Shown here in pieces: positions 36,901 through 47,916 of a stretch of DNA of 64,000 nucleotides (positions are counted from its first letter, which is position 1; the number at the start of each line of letters is the position of its first letter). Under the pieces are notes generated by a model that made no database searches, had not been told where the DNA came from, and was given only the letters and a program-made list of their open reading frames with translations. Both the position numbers and the translations under genes were made by a program. This stretch comes from Fomes fomentarius (Eukaryota > Basidiomycota > Agaricomycetes > Polyporales > Polyporaceae): positions 2,976,001 through 3,040,000 of the forward strand of contig JABYQN010000003.1 in the NCBI GenBank assembly GCA_022606135.1. The letters are read 5' to 3'.

Positions 36901-39514
36901 CAGTATCTGGCAATCGTCAAGCGAGGGCTACACCTTTAACCGCCTTTACCCAGAAGAGACGTTCGTCGCATTCTACCACCATACCTTTACCCCTGATCGC
37001 GCCTACCTCATCACAAACACGAAGAAATTCTACTACACTACCGATTTCGGCAAGACATGGTACTCACTACAAGGCCCTACCGTGCCGAACACTTTCGGCC
37101 TTCCGGTTCTGCACTTCCATCCCATCACATCCGATTTCCTTCTCTGGACCGGAAACGAGGGCTGCAACGTGGGTATGGGCGAGAACTGCCATGTCGAGAC
37201 TCACTACTCGACGAAAAACGGTCGTGACTGGAACTCAGTCGACAAGTATGTGCGGAACTGCGCGTGGGCACGGGACGCCGAGCTCCAAGTCGACCCCAAC
37301 CAGATTATATGCGAGTCGTACGCTCGCAAGGAGGGCAACCAACGCTTCTTTGGGCTGGACAACCCTTTGGAGCTGATCAGCGGGACAGACTTTTATAGGA
37401 AGAAGACGAAGCTATTCGACCATGTCGTCGGCTTCGCGAAGTTCTCGGAGTTCTTGATCGTCGCGGAGGTAAGGCACAGACACAACTTCCTGGAGGCGAC
37501 TTCAGCTGATCACTTTGGATAGTACCAACGGGATAAGCAGTCGCTGGATGTCCAGGTGTCCCTCGATGGACGAAACTTCGCCCCTGGGGAGTTCCCTCCG
37601 ACCATGCGACCTGACCAGCATGTAAGTTCCGACATCATGCGGTAGAACGTTATAACTCATTTCATACAGGCCTACACCATCCTGGAGTCGAGCACGATGT
37701 CTGTATTCCTCCATGTCACGACGTCGGAGGCACCGGCACCGTACTGGGGTAACATTCTGAAGTCGAACTCGAACGGCACATACTTTGGTCTCTCAATGGA
37801 CAACGTGAACCGAAACGATGCTGGATACGTTGACTTCGAGAAGATGATTGGCCTTGACGGTATCGCACTCGTCAACGTCGTCAGCAATCCACAAGAAGCT
37901 CCCCTGACTAAGCGCAAGTTGCTCCAGACGCGCATCACTCATAACGATGGTCAGTACGACGCGTATATGCTGCATATACTGCCCTCCAGACGTTCATTTC
38001 TTCGTAGGTGGCAGCTGGCGTCGTTTGCCCCCTCCCGCAAAGGATTCACTTGGTATGCCTTACCCATGCGACTCGACGGTGAGTTATTCGTCTCTTCGTG
38101 TTGTTTAGCTCCAACATCGTCAGCAGAAATGTGCCCTCCATATACACGGATACACAGAACGCTATGATGTCCGCGCCACGTACAGTACCCCCTCTGTTCC
38201 CGGCCTACTGATGGCTGTCGGGAACGTGGGCGAGTCTCTTGACGACTACGACCAGAGCGACACCTTCCTCAGTAGGAACGCCGGCTTCACCTGGGAAGAG
38301 GTACACAAGGATGCGCATCTGTGGGAGTTCGGTGACTCCGGTTCCATCCTCGTCATGGCGAACGACGAGGGCCCGACAGACCACGTCATGTTCAGCACCG
38401 ACGAGGGGGCAAGCTGGCGCGAGTACAAGTTTACCGACGAGCCCATACGCGTCAAAGCCATTGTCACCGTCCCGAACGATACGAGCCGCAAATTCATTCT
38501 CCTGGGTTACTACCCTCGCGCGAAGAACGCGGCCGTGGCTGTTCATATCGATTTCTCCGCACTGACCAAGCAGGAATGCGAGTTCGACCTCGAAAATCCC
38601 GGTCATGGCGACTTCGAACTCTGGAGCCCAAGCGAAGAACGGCAGGAGCAGTGTTTGTTCGGACGACGGGTATGGTCTTCCTTTCTCTCTGCAGTTTCTT
38701 GCTCGGAAATTGACGTCTACGGTCTGCTGCAGACCCTCTATCACCGTCGCCGACGTGATCGCAACTGCATTGTGGGCCATGGGAAGAAAGTACAAGACAA
38801 GATTGTCGAGAACTGTCAGTGCACAGACGCAGATTTCGAGTGGTATGTCTCGTCTTCACTACCATATTCTTCTCTCTGAGTATTCCATGCACAGCGAATT
38901 CAACCACGTCCGCAACGACGCCGGAGAGTGTGTCATCATCCCTGGGCTCAAACCACGAGACCCCGATCCTGACGCGCAGTGCCGTGGCGGAGAGGAGTAC
39001 TGGTACGATCTGACTGCATATCGCAAGATCCCGTACTCGAGCTGCGTGGACGGCAAACGGCTCGACCGCGGCACACGCCATCAGTGCCCAGGCATCCAAG
39101 GACACGGCTTCTTCTTCTGGCTCATGATGCTCTTCATCCCGGCATCGTTCGCCGCTCTGGTAGGATACTGGTACCAACGTCGCGGTGGGTACCGCAGAGG
39201 GTGAGTGCAATGAGAAACATCACCATTCAGGGCATGCGCTGACATGAACCGTCTTTTCTTCTCTCAATAGCGCGATCCGGTTGCCTGGAGGTGACCCGGG
39301 TCTGCGAGGGTACTCGTCATACTCGTCCGACTCGGGTGTGCTCGCAACGCTGGCGAGTGTGCCGTGGTTCCTCGTCGGACTGGGGGGCATCGCATACGAG
39401 TGGGTCGCAGAGAAGGTCGACTCGGCTATTGTCAGCTTCCAGGGGCGGAGAGGGTACAGAAACCTACCCGTTGACGAGGACGCGCAGATCCTGCGGTTCG
39501 AGGACGAGGAGTAG
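33980..39514 (+). CDS. VPS10: Vps10 vacuolar sorting receptor (sortilin family)
   Basis: Sixteen exons give 1471 residues: 33980-34129, 34190-34324, 34673-34876, 34933-35626, 35681-36044, 36097-36334, 36390-36684, 36738-36772, 36824-37468, 37523-37621, 37670-37949, 38008-38078, 38124-38669, 38733-38842, 38895-39200, 39271-39514. A signal peptide (hydrophobic segment ending VTG, about residue 27) is followed by two Vps10 domains with BNR/Asp-box repeats such as [38 protein letters not shown] and [10 protein letters not shown]. Each domain ends in cysteine-rich 10CC modules ([27 protein letters not shown]). The membrane segment [19 protein letters not shown] lies near 1357-1379, then an acidic cytosolic tail ending ILRFEDEE. 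The protein cycles between Golgi and endosome and delivers hydrolases such as carboxypeptidase Y to the vacuole. Intron 2 (348 nt) is unusually long. The last 13 codons are duplicated at 52.9 kb. Confidence 0.95.
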
Positions 39515-39887
39515 ACGATGTCCGAGAAATAGATGCCAAGGAGAGGGGGATGTCGGACTGCTCTGTCGTATACACCTAGCACGTGTCACTGTTGTTTATT
39601 ACTAGTATCTTGTCTCGGTTGCCTCTAATTTGCTATCGATTACACTCTATATTGAACTGGATGTATATGCATAATGTATGGTTCCCTTGGGTCAGGGCAT
39701 GAGCGTGCGCCTCCACATCGCCGCTATTGGGGGGCGGTACGCGCGATACTCTCACTACAACTACCAAAACCTGATGCTGTCCAGAGGGAACCCGTTCGCC
39801 GTGAGGAAACAGACCGCGTTCGATGTGAGCGTCGAGAACTATTCACAGAGTCAATAGGAGCCAAGGTTAGTGCAAGCTCGCGTGCGC
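39478..39887. repeat. inverted duplication, left copy (VPS10 3' end + fucosyltransferase 3' end)
   Basis: This 410-nt block is an inverted copy of 52492-52886. It contains the last 12 codons or so of VPS10 with stop and 3' UTR, then the antisense 3' end of an O-fucosyltransferase-like gene. Similarity is high across both coding ends and clear but lower in the UTRs. Confidence 0.85.
39761..39838 (-). pseudogene. orphan last exon of an O-fucosyltransferase-like gene
   Basis: The minus strand has the same 78-nt terminal exon as the gene at 50687-52618: FSTLTSNAV, then NGFPLDSIRFW and stop, preceded by an AG acceptor. The rest of the gene is absent: beyond the last intron the sequence switches to an F-box gene fragment at about 39897. 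It is a duplicated gene end without a body. Confidence 0.75.
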
Positions 39888-39896
39888 GGCGAAAGA

Positions 39897-40405
39897 TCAT
39901 GAATAGCGCGGCTTCTTCCCTGCATGAAGGGAATAAAGAATGCCCGCAACCGTGTAAGTGCGAAGCGATATTCTATCGCGGAGTATGGATGCTGCGGCTT
40001 CGTGATAAAAGAAGGTGCATGTGTGCATGAGGGGCAGATGGAGGCGATCTCCCGAAGGATATCCCGGGACAGTGCAGGCTCAAGAACGTCTCGATGAGGG
40101 CTGAGACAGTGAAGAGCTGGAGTAGGGATGCACTGCGTAAAAGCTAATCCGTGTCAATACTAGTATGTCATATCGACTTCAGAGTGTAGTGCACGAATCA
40201 ACGATACAGACAAATGTTTCTAAGTTTTGGTACAGCTGCCAGTGATTCGGCGCGCGTGGCCTATAACGTCCAAGCAGCAGGAGAGTGCGGCTTTGGCTGA
40301 CTGGTAAACACTCGAGTTGACGATATGTAAAGCAAACCACGATCAGGCCTGTCAAGGGGAAGTCCGAAGAACTTAAGGCGCGGTGCACAGCCGCAAGGCT
40401 GGTGA
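39897..40405. repeat. direct duplication of F-box gene 5' region, left copy
   Basis: This stretch matches 44577-45090 in the same orientation and order. It carries the start codon area, the F-box-like segment and upstream sequence of the F-box-like gene at 43169-44792, but not its body. Shared blocks include CGAAGCGATATTCTAT, GAAGGATATCCC and TCAACGATACAGACAAATGT. Confidence 0.8.
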
Positions 40406-41349
40406 GCGCTTGAGCGTTCATAATGACCTTCTATTTCTTCCGGATCGTTTTCCACATGTCGTCGCATACACACTACCATCGCACATCACATAACCATCAC
40501 ATATCACGCTGGAAGAACATATGCTTCTTCACCACTTACGGCTTGACCGCCTGCACCAAGCTCCACCATTTGTGCTGGCCGTGTGCAGGTCGTCAAGGTG
40601 AGTTCTCAATTTCCGTCTCATAGATGCAGACCTGATTGCCATTCCTGAGCATTGTGCAAGCTCCATGGCGGCCACCAGCCTCTACGACGCTCTCCGTATA
40701 TTGGATAGGGCCATGGTGGTTCAGCGAGGTGAGTTTTCAAAATCCCTGTCTTTCAGTGGCCGAAACTGTCACGTTGCAAGCGCGTGGCAAAGGTCCTGCA
40801 TTTCAAGCGAGTTCAGTACGTGTCCAGAATGCTTCTTCTTGACTCCAGTTTGATTCGTTGTGTCGCTTCACATAGTTATAACTATGGCATTATTCCGCAC
40901 TGGAAATGGCCTGTGGCGTCCGTGCTTGCCTCACCAGTAGCTATCGGGGGAACGACAGTCGTGTAAGCACTCAAGTTATCCCGAGTCGGCGCCATATTAG
41001 TAGAGTTCATGGTGGCCAAATACCGTAGTACAGACACACGGTGAGGCTTCTCAAGCAGACGCCTCGCAGCAGTGGGCCCGTCTCATCAATTGTTCGACGT
41101 TCGACGTTCACAACGTTCAAACGTTCAACGTCAGCCCCTCTTCCTTCCCCCCCTCCCCGCCCCACCTTTGTTCAAGAAAAGGGCATATCGCACCCAGCCT
41201 GCACTGCACCACGACCCAAGGTACGTTCCTAAGCCGGGCCCGCCGCCCCAAGGGTCAAACTGTTCAATAATGTCTTAAGGTGGTCGAACTGACATCTCCA
41301 ATCCCCGTTCATCACTTATCTTGATCAGCAAAGACGCAGTGAAGCGTTC
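40406..41349. other. intergenic region upstream of third HET gene
   Basis: No gene recognised in 944 nt. Near 41086-41130 a cluster of GTTCGACGTTC-like direct repeats (five ACGTTC or TCGACG units) lies within 270 nt of the HET start and could be a binding site cluster. Confidence 0.4.
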
Positions 41350-42921
41350 ATGTCGCGTCCGCGTAGGAATATACCAGCTCTAATGAGCGTCTTCTCCGTG
41401 TCCCTCGATGCCATTCGCCAAGGCTCGGTCCTCGACCTCACTCCCCAGTTCCACGAGGAAAGATACCGCTTCATCGATGCCGATGCTTTCATCCAAAAAC
41501 ACACTCTAGACGTCTACGAAACCACGGTTCTACCTTCCCAATACACCGTCATCTCGTACGTCTGGTTCGGCCTGGTGGCTTCCCACGACGCGCTGGAGCG
41601 GGACGGAAGCTTCCGCGTCCACTGCGGCCATCATCACGACGGTACTCTGCGAGAAGATGGCGGTCCCATCAGCCTCAAGGTCCTCGAATACGCCTGCAAG
41701 TGGGCGTCCGATAGCTCTACGCCCTTCTTGTGGCTCGACCGCTTGTGCATCATGCAGAGCAGCCAGCACGACAAGGCATGGCAGATCGGGAGGATGTACG
41801 CCATCTACCAGCACTCGGAGCAGTGCATCGTCCTACCGGGCGGTCTCCAGCGTCTCGCGTCCGTCGACGACGAGACGAGCTGGGCGAGCCGCGCATGGAC
41901 GTATCAGGAGGCAATCGCTACGTGGGACTACGCTGTGGTCTTGACGAAGGATTGGTACAGGCCGAAGGAAGATTACTGGTTGGTAGAGGGCGAATGTCAT
42001 TGGGAGCATCTGTGCGACCTCTTCGTCGAAGGAGACGGTCTGCTCGACATCGGCGGATCTGCCAGGGAGCTTGATGGCACGGGGACGGTGGCGGCTCCGA
42101 AAAACGCAGAGACTGAGTTCCGGAACTGCTTGATCTTCGGCAGGAATGCGAAGGCGCTGCACACGATGCGTAGGATCATGGAGTACCTGACGTACAACCA
42201 ATCTGTGGAAGGAGGGGATAATCCGGAGGAGGAGCAAATCTCGGAACACGCTATCCGTCAACACCTCCTCCAGGGCGTCGCCATGCGCACGTCTTCCCGT
42301 CCCGTCGACATGGTCTTGAGCATCCTCGGGCTGTTCGGCGCAGAGGAATCCTTCCCCGTCGACGTCGGCAGTCTCTCGAGTCACCAACGATTTCGGGCGA
42401 CACTGGCCCTGGTTGAAGCAGTACTCCGACACAAGGAGGAGCACTTTGGGGGTGGGGAGACCACTAGCTCCCTGATAGACGTTCCGCTCTGGGAGTCGCT
42501 CACGATTGAGGGAGAATGGGATGAATGCAAGCCGCCCACGCTTGGCGATCTTGAAGAACTGTTTGACGGCAACGCCACGAAACGTGCCTTTGGGACGGGA
42601 GGTGCCACAATGACGCGGTCGCCACTGCAGGAGTGGCTCTTCGATGCCGATTGGTCGGAGGAGGAGCCTGATAATCGAGCGGAGGAGATTGCGGGGGGAT
42701 TACCAGAATCACTGCTGCTGCAAGTATACGAAGGCACTGGCCACGACCGAGTCGTTGTCCATGATGACGAAGGAGAGGTGACTGAGCTCTGTGATAGATT
42801 AGTAGTAGCGCAAACCCCAGTAAGACTGGAAGATATACCGCTCGGCGGGGTTTTTGGATGGAGCTTGAGGCTCGGGATACATCCTTATATGCGATTTTAC
42901 TTCTTCGGCATCACAAGTTAG
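41350..42921 (+). CDS. HET-domain protein, intronless
   Basis: Single-exon frame of 523 residues. HET motifs are YTVISYVWFGL, ISLKVLEYACKWASD, FLWLDRLCIMQSS, DKAWQIGRMYAIYQHSEQCI and SWASRAWTYQEAIA. The first ATG is used; a second at codon 12 (MSVFSVSLD) would also serve and looks like a usual start. The C-terminal half has acidic stretches and no recognised domain. The variant YVWFG in place of YVWG marks a distinct subfamily. The gene sits beside duplicated and rearranged segments, in keeping with the rapid turnover of HET genes. Role in non-self recognition is inference from the family. Confidence 0.88.
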   Translation: MSRPRRNIPALMSVFSVSLDAIRQGSVLDLTPQFHEERYRFIDADAFIQKHTLDVYETTVLPSQYTVISYVWFGLVASHDALERDGSFRVHCGHHHDGTLREDGGPISLKVLEYACKWASDSSTPFLWLDRLCIMQSSQHDKAWQIGRMYAIYQHSEQCIVLPGGLQRLASVDDETSWASRAWTYQEAIATWDYAVVLTKDWYRPKEDYWLVEGECHWEHLCDLFVEGDGLLDIGGSARELDGTGTVAAPKNAETEFRNCLIFGRNAKALHTMRRIMEYLTYNQSVEGGDNPEEEQISEHAIRQHLLQGVAMRTSSRPVDMVLSILGLFGAEESFPVDVGSLSSHQRFRATLALVEAVLRHKEEHFGGGETTSSLIDVPLWESLTIEGEWDECKPPTLGDLEELFDGNATKRAFGTGGATMTRSPLQEWLFDADWSEEEPDNRAEEIAGGLPESLLLQVYEGTGHDRVVVHDDEGEVTELCDRLVVAQTPVRLEDIPLGGVFGWSLRLGIHPYMRFYFFGITS

Positions 42922-43168
42922 TTGAATATGGCTGGAGTCCATACTGATCACTGCTTTGTATGATTACGGATTGACAGCGAAGAGGGAACTGGCTTGAAAT
43001 TTAACACATGATGATCATCAAAGGGACACAGGCTCGGAGCTCACTGAGATTGGACATATGCAGGTCCACTACTAATTCGATGATCAGTGTCAGTACCGCA
43101 TTCGAGGCCGTAGTCTACGGCAGATGCTCTCACATGATTATCATTCCTAATTTGCTTCATACACTCAC
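42922..43168. other. short intergenic region between convergent genes
   Basis: Two hundred and forty-seven nt between the stop codons of the HET gene and the F-box-like gene. Nothing else seen. Confidence 0.4.
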
Positions 43169-44792
43169 TCACCACAAGGTTCGTCTGAAACAGAACCATG
43201 GGTAGCGAGCTCCAAGAGTCAACATCCCACAATCCAAAGCATCATCCGTCCACGAACCCCCTTTCACAACAGCATGTGGGCGCAGGAAAGTTGCCTGCCG
43301 TTCCATAATTCGCCCGCCACTCCGCGCCTCGCCACTGCACCTAAAAAGCACGTCTTCCAATGTTGGGATGGATTCTACGAGATTCTGGACAATCTTCTCG
43401 ACATCGATGTTTGCCGCAGTGATTGTCAGCCACTCTGGTGACGCCTCTGGTGATGGCAGTGATCGGTATTCATCCAAATGGATGCCCATGCGTAGGCGAC
43501 GGAATGGTCCTGGGAGCATGGCAAGAGATGCAGCAAGCGAAGACTAAATTCATTGAAAACGTTCAGCGTGAGCGACTTGAACTCCGTTCAAACAGACAAA
43601 ATATCCCTTGCCCTGAACGAGGGTGCTCACCAGTGCGGAAACAATATCCTCGTGAGGGGTGTGATTGAAGATTGAGCAGGAGACGACCAGGCTTTCGAGA
43701 CGTGATGCACCCTGCGTTTGCAGGATCGCAGAGAGGCTGTGTGTCGGGTGATATAGAATCCCCTCGAGCCCCTCAATGTTCAGGTGTAACGGTCGTGCAT
43801 CGGCAAGGACTGCCGGGAGCAGGGGAAGGTGTATGTCATCCGTACATTTGTCTAGTATGATATGCGAGATGCGGCAATTGAGCGCGAGAGCATAGAGGTC
43901 GACAAGGCTTCCGTGGAATTGAACAAGCTCTCGCCAGCCGAACTCCTGGGACGCGGGACCGAGGTGGTCGATCTCACGTTGACTGCGTATGTTCGAAGCG
44001 CGAGATTCGTGCACGTCATCGTTTAGTACTGACTGCGTGTCAACCTCCAGATGTGCGAGATTTGGGAAGGCGCGAATGTACGGGGTGGGATCCAAGCGGC
44101 CACGATGACGGATAAGTAACGTACGCATCAGAGGGTACACCGCTGGAAAGCAGGGGGACGCGTGGTGCATTGCAGCATGGCGATGTTGATATGCAAGCTC
44201 TGTCAGAGTCGACGTCCACCTCCCAAAGAACTGCACCGGGTGCGAAGAGAGCCATGGTGCGCTGAAGTGCAGCTCCTCCTCGGGTCCAGTGGGGGGCGTG
44301 ATATGTCGATCTTGATAGACCTGAGCTTGGCTGATTGGAGAGAGAGGAGGAATTGGCATGATCGTGGACCTGCTTCCTCTATGAAGATTTGCTGGAGCGA
44401 CGGGAGGATTGCGATGGCGTCACCGAGGGCCAGCCACTCCCCGATTGTATACTCTCCGGAACTGATCTGGACAACCACAAGCCCGGTCATGAGAGCGAAG
44501 ACATCTGCTAGCGCCTTCGCGGTGTCTGGCGAAAGGGGAGAGTAGTGATGGAAGGCAAGATCAAGGTGGCGGACGCATGGATAGCGCGGCGTTTTTCCTG
44601 CACGAAGGAAATAAAGAAAGCTTGCAATGGTGGAAGCGCGAAGCGATATTCTATAGCGGAGTATGGATGCTGCAGCTTCGTGATAGAAGAAGGTGGATGT
44701 GCGCATGAGCGTTGTGCAGGTTTTTCGGGGCAGATGAAGGCGATCTCCCGAAGGATATCCCAGGGCAGTGCAGGCTCAAGGACGTCCGTCAT
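43169..44792 (-). pseudogene. F-box-like gene with leucine-rich body, frame offset at the 5' end
   Basis: The body reads as three exons (44706-44321, 44261-43631, 43543-43169) encoding 463 residues from an ATG at 44706. It contains FFYHEAAASILRYRISLR, PCVRHLDLAFHHYS, APWLSSHPVQFFGRWTSTL, AFPNLAHLEVDTQ and other leucine-rich elements usual in basidiomycete F-box proteins. Upstream, an ATG at 44792 begins MTDVLEPALPWDILREIAFI, a good F-box start, but it is 2 nt out of frame with the body and I see no intron that joins them. The same offset exists in the partial copy at 39897-40405. Either the protein starts at 44706 without the F-box, or the gene is broken. F-box proteins recruit substrates to SCF ubiquitin ligases. 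Intron 2 is 87 nt. Confidence 0.65.
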
Positions 44793-45090
44793 TGTTGTCG
44801 AGATAGTGAAGAGCTGGAGCAGGGATGCACTGCGTATAAGCTAATCCGAGTCAATATGTCATATCGACTTCAGAGTGTAGTGCACGAATCAACGATACAG
44901 ACAAATGTTTCCAAGCTTTGGTACAGCTGCCAGTGATTCGGCGCGCGTCGCCTATAACGTCCAAACAGCAGGAGAGTGCGGCTTTGGCCGACTGGTAAAC
45001 ACTCAAGTTGACGAGGAAACAATCCGGCGCGATCAAGGTCCGAGTCGAGAGGGGAGGAAGAAAAGGCGCGGCGCAAGGCTGGTGACTTTC
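44577..45090. repeat. direct duplication of F-box gene 5' region, right copy
   Basis: Counterpart of 39897-40405, 4.7 kb apart. This copy is attached to the full F-box-like gene and is therefore the probable source. Confidence 0.8.
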
Positions 45091-45147
45091 ACAAGTACTG
45101 GCTGGTGACTTGCATAAGTAGAGGCTGGTGACTTTGATAAGTAGTAC
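45077..45147. repeat. three tandem copies of a ~23-nt repeat
   Basis: GGCTGGTGACTT followed by a variable base pair and AAGTA recurs three times (near 45077, 45100 and 45123). It directly follows the end of the duplicated block. Confidence 0.7.
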
Positions 45148-46072
45148 TAACTAGTAGAGCAAACGAGGAATCAAGGCGCTGCCCATGTCATACTGTGAGC
45201 TCTTCGTCGTTGCCTTTAGAAGGGGATCCCACTGCAAAGATCGCATCCTTTGCGAGGTCAGGAAAGGGATGGGAAATAGAAAACAAAAATAAAAAGTTTC
45301 GCGCGGTGAGATAAACCCCTTAGACCTGCGAAAATAGGCCTCCAACGCCGTTCCAGGGCAGGTAAATCAGGCTTACCTATGTCTGTAAACCTAACCCACC
45401 GAACCTTGCGAAACTGAGCAAGCTCATCGTTTCTCCAAGGTTTCTGGGTGGAGGAAAGGATGCGTCCGTTCCAGTGGGACTGATGATCCGAATTCATTGG
45501 GCGCCTATATACGGTGGTTGGGCGTGGCAGACGGTTTACACTCATTCCACCGGCACCCTATCATCTATCTCGTCTGGCGGCGCAGCCCGCTGACCGCTTT
45601 GCCAAGTCGTCGTTCAGAATTCCTCCTCCTCATCCAGTACCCTCAGCCAAACACTACAAGGCCAACTATATTACATAAGTATCTTCCACCGGCATCATTT
45701 ATGAAACGCCGCTGCGCCCGCAGCAAAGAAAACGCTTGTGGTGGCCTGCGCACCCGCGCATCGCCCCGCATACCTGGGGGGCGCTCCGAGTCGGTGCGCT
45801 TACGACCGTGCTTCCCCGTGAGTGTTTTGTCTCCCATCGGAAACGCTATAGTTGGTCGTGCGCGCAGATGTCACCAATATCACTGTGCGCTCTGCCGCTT
45901 GGGACCGGGTGGCTGAGGCAAGGCTGTGGTCCAATACGAATTCTATCTCTGCGCCTGCGCCTCGTCGACGTCTGCGACACATCTTAGTTACCCGGCTCGT
46001 TTCTTAACCTAGACTATCCTCTTTCTTCGCGCGTCGCATCTTCCCTGCCTCTCCCCCCCGTTTCTCGCGAGA
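45148..46072. other. intergenic region, promoter of fucosyltransferase-like gene 1
   Basis: No gene recognised in 925 nt. Just before the start codon lies a pyrimidine-rich tract (CTCCCCCCCGTTTCTCGC, about 46052-46069), typical of fungal transcription start regions. Confidence 0.45.
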
Positions 46073-47916
46073 ATGTCGTCGTGGCTCTTGCCCCTCAAGT
46101 CAAACTACGCGTACACGCTCCTCGGAGCACAACAGCATCGGTCAATCACGAGGCGGACCCTCGCACTCTGCGCTGCAGGGCTCTTGACTGCTTCCCTCCT
46201 GGTATCAGTAGTGGTCTGGCGGCGTGACAGCACCGCCGAACCAGATCCTTATGAACCTCATCTCCTCCCTCCACTTTATGAGCCATATCATGAAGCAGAG
46301 CTAGGACTACCTCAGCACCACTGGAACCAGTCGGCGCCGGCAGAAGACGAGAAATTCTTCTACGTTGCCGGCCATTTGCATGGTGCGTTGCAGTTCGCTT
46401 CTATCGCTTACTTGAAACAAACGCTGAACGGATGCGTTGTCGTCTAATAGGGCTCGGGTGGAATAACATCCTACAAGAGCTGCTTTTCAATGCCTACCTG
46501 GCGTATCGCTCTGGAAGATCGTGCGCAGCCCATACGTGTACGGACCGTGACAGACGCTGAACGAATCTTTCCAGATTCGTCTTTTCAAATTATACGTGGG
46601 ACGAGAACGGCCTATACTCGTCCTTCAAAGACAAAGATAACAAGGTTCACAGAATACCTTCGCAGATACCGTTAACAGCACTCATACGAGGTAGGTCTTG
46701 TATCCGGAGATCCGCAGAAGTGCTCATCATCTCTGCTGGTAGGTCCCCTCGTCGGAGGTCAATGGCCTGCTGGGAGTAGTGCACCGCTTTCCGTGAGCTG
46801 GGACTACTTCAATCATACATGCCCCAGAAGATATAGGATAGACGACTCGAGCGTGAACGGGGATAAGCCTGCTCCTACGAACGCACAAACAGTAACGGAC
46901 CGATGGTCCAGCAAGCTAAAGACAATAGATGACCCCTGCGTAGAGTCGACACGGGAGATGGATTACGTCTACAGCCACCAATGGTGAGAAATAGGTGTCT
47001 GACCCGATACCGACCATCGTTCATGACCGTTTCTCTGCTTAGGATCTTTGGCGTACGGGGGTCGCTAGACGAGATTTGGCCCGAATTCTCTCGCTCTCCA
47101 ATAATAACCCACTTTTCCTTCTCTCCCCTCGTCGAGCTTGGCTTCGACAACAACCGCGACATCTTCCTCCCTGTCGCCGCGCGGCTCTCCCAGCCGCTCC
47201 TCACCGGTCAACCCTTATCGACCAACGCCGAGCGGTACACCATGATTCCCGGGCTCATGGTCATCCACGTCCGGCGCGGTGATTACTACCACCACTGCGA
47301 CTTCCTCGCAGACGGCCCCGAGGACTTCATCGTCACCAACACCCTCGTGGGTACGGACGAGTTCTCGCTGCCCAGTCCGCCCGGGATAATGGAGCAACTA
47401 TACACCCCAACGACGTGGCGCCGCGAGAAGCACCACAAGCTCACGCCGGAGGCGAAGGAGGTGTACAGGAGCCGGTGCTACCCGAGCATCGAGCAGATTG
47501 CCGCCAAGGTCGCGGACGTGCTCAACACACCCGCCGCGCGGGGCATCTCAATGCTGTATATCATGACGAACGGGCAGGAGGCGTTCCTGAAGGACCTGCG
47601 GGGCGCGCTGGCGGGGGTGAAGGACGACTGGGAGATGATCGCGACGAGCCGCGACCTCGCGTTGAACTGGGAGCAGAAGCACATCTCGCAGGCGGTCGAT
47701 GCGCTCGTCGCGCAGCGCGCACAGGTGCTCATTGGGAACGGGGTGAGTGCCACTTTCCCAGACTCGGGTACTGCCTAGTACTAGTCTATACAGTTGCTGA
47801 CCTAGGTCCCCCCTGTCCAACCTTTTTTTCTTTGACAGTTCTCGACGCTCACGTCGAACGCGGTCATGTTCCGTACCGCTAATGGATTTCCTGCGAACAG
47901 CACGAGATTTTGGTAG
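46073..47916 (+). CDS. O-fucosyltransferase-like protein, paralogue 1
   Basis: Six exons (46073-46382, 46451-46520, 46575-46690, 46743-46983, 47043-47742, 47839-47916) give 504 residues. A type II membrane anchor (LALCAAGLLTASLLVSVVVW, about residues 31-50) precedes a stem and a lumenal catalytic domain. Domain signs are FFYVAGHLHGGLGWNNILQE near the start, the GDP-fucose binding motif VIHVRRGDYYHHCDFLA, and MTNGQEAFLKDLR. The end motif is FSTLTSNAVMFRTANGFP. The GGLGWNN and HVRRGD motifs place it in the GT65/GT68-like O-fucosyltransferase superfamily. These use GDP-fucose in the secretory pathway, but donor and acceptor in fungi are unproven. Paralogue 2 has the same six-exon structure 4.6 kb downstream. 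Confidence 0.85.

Noticed and set aside
38494..39210. Minus-strand frame of 238 codons over the end of VPS10
   Set aside because: Antisense to well-supported VPS10 exons with conserved cysteines and membrane segment; codon content fits the plus strand.
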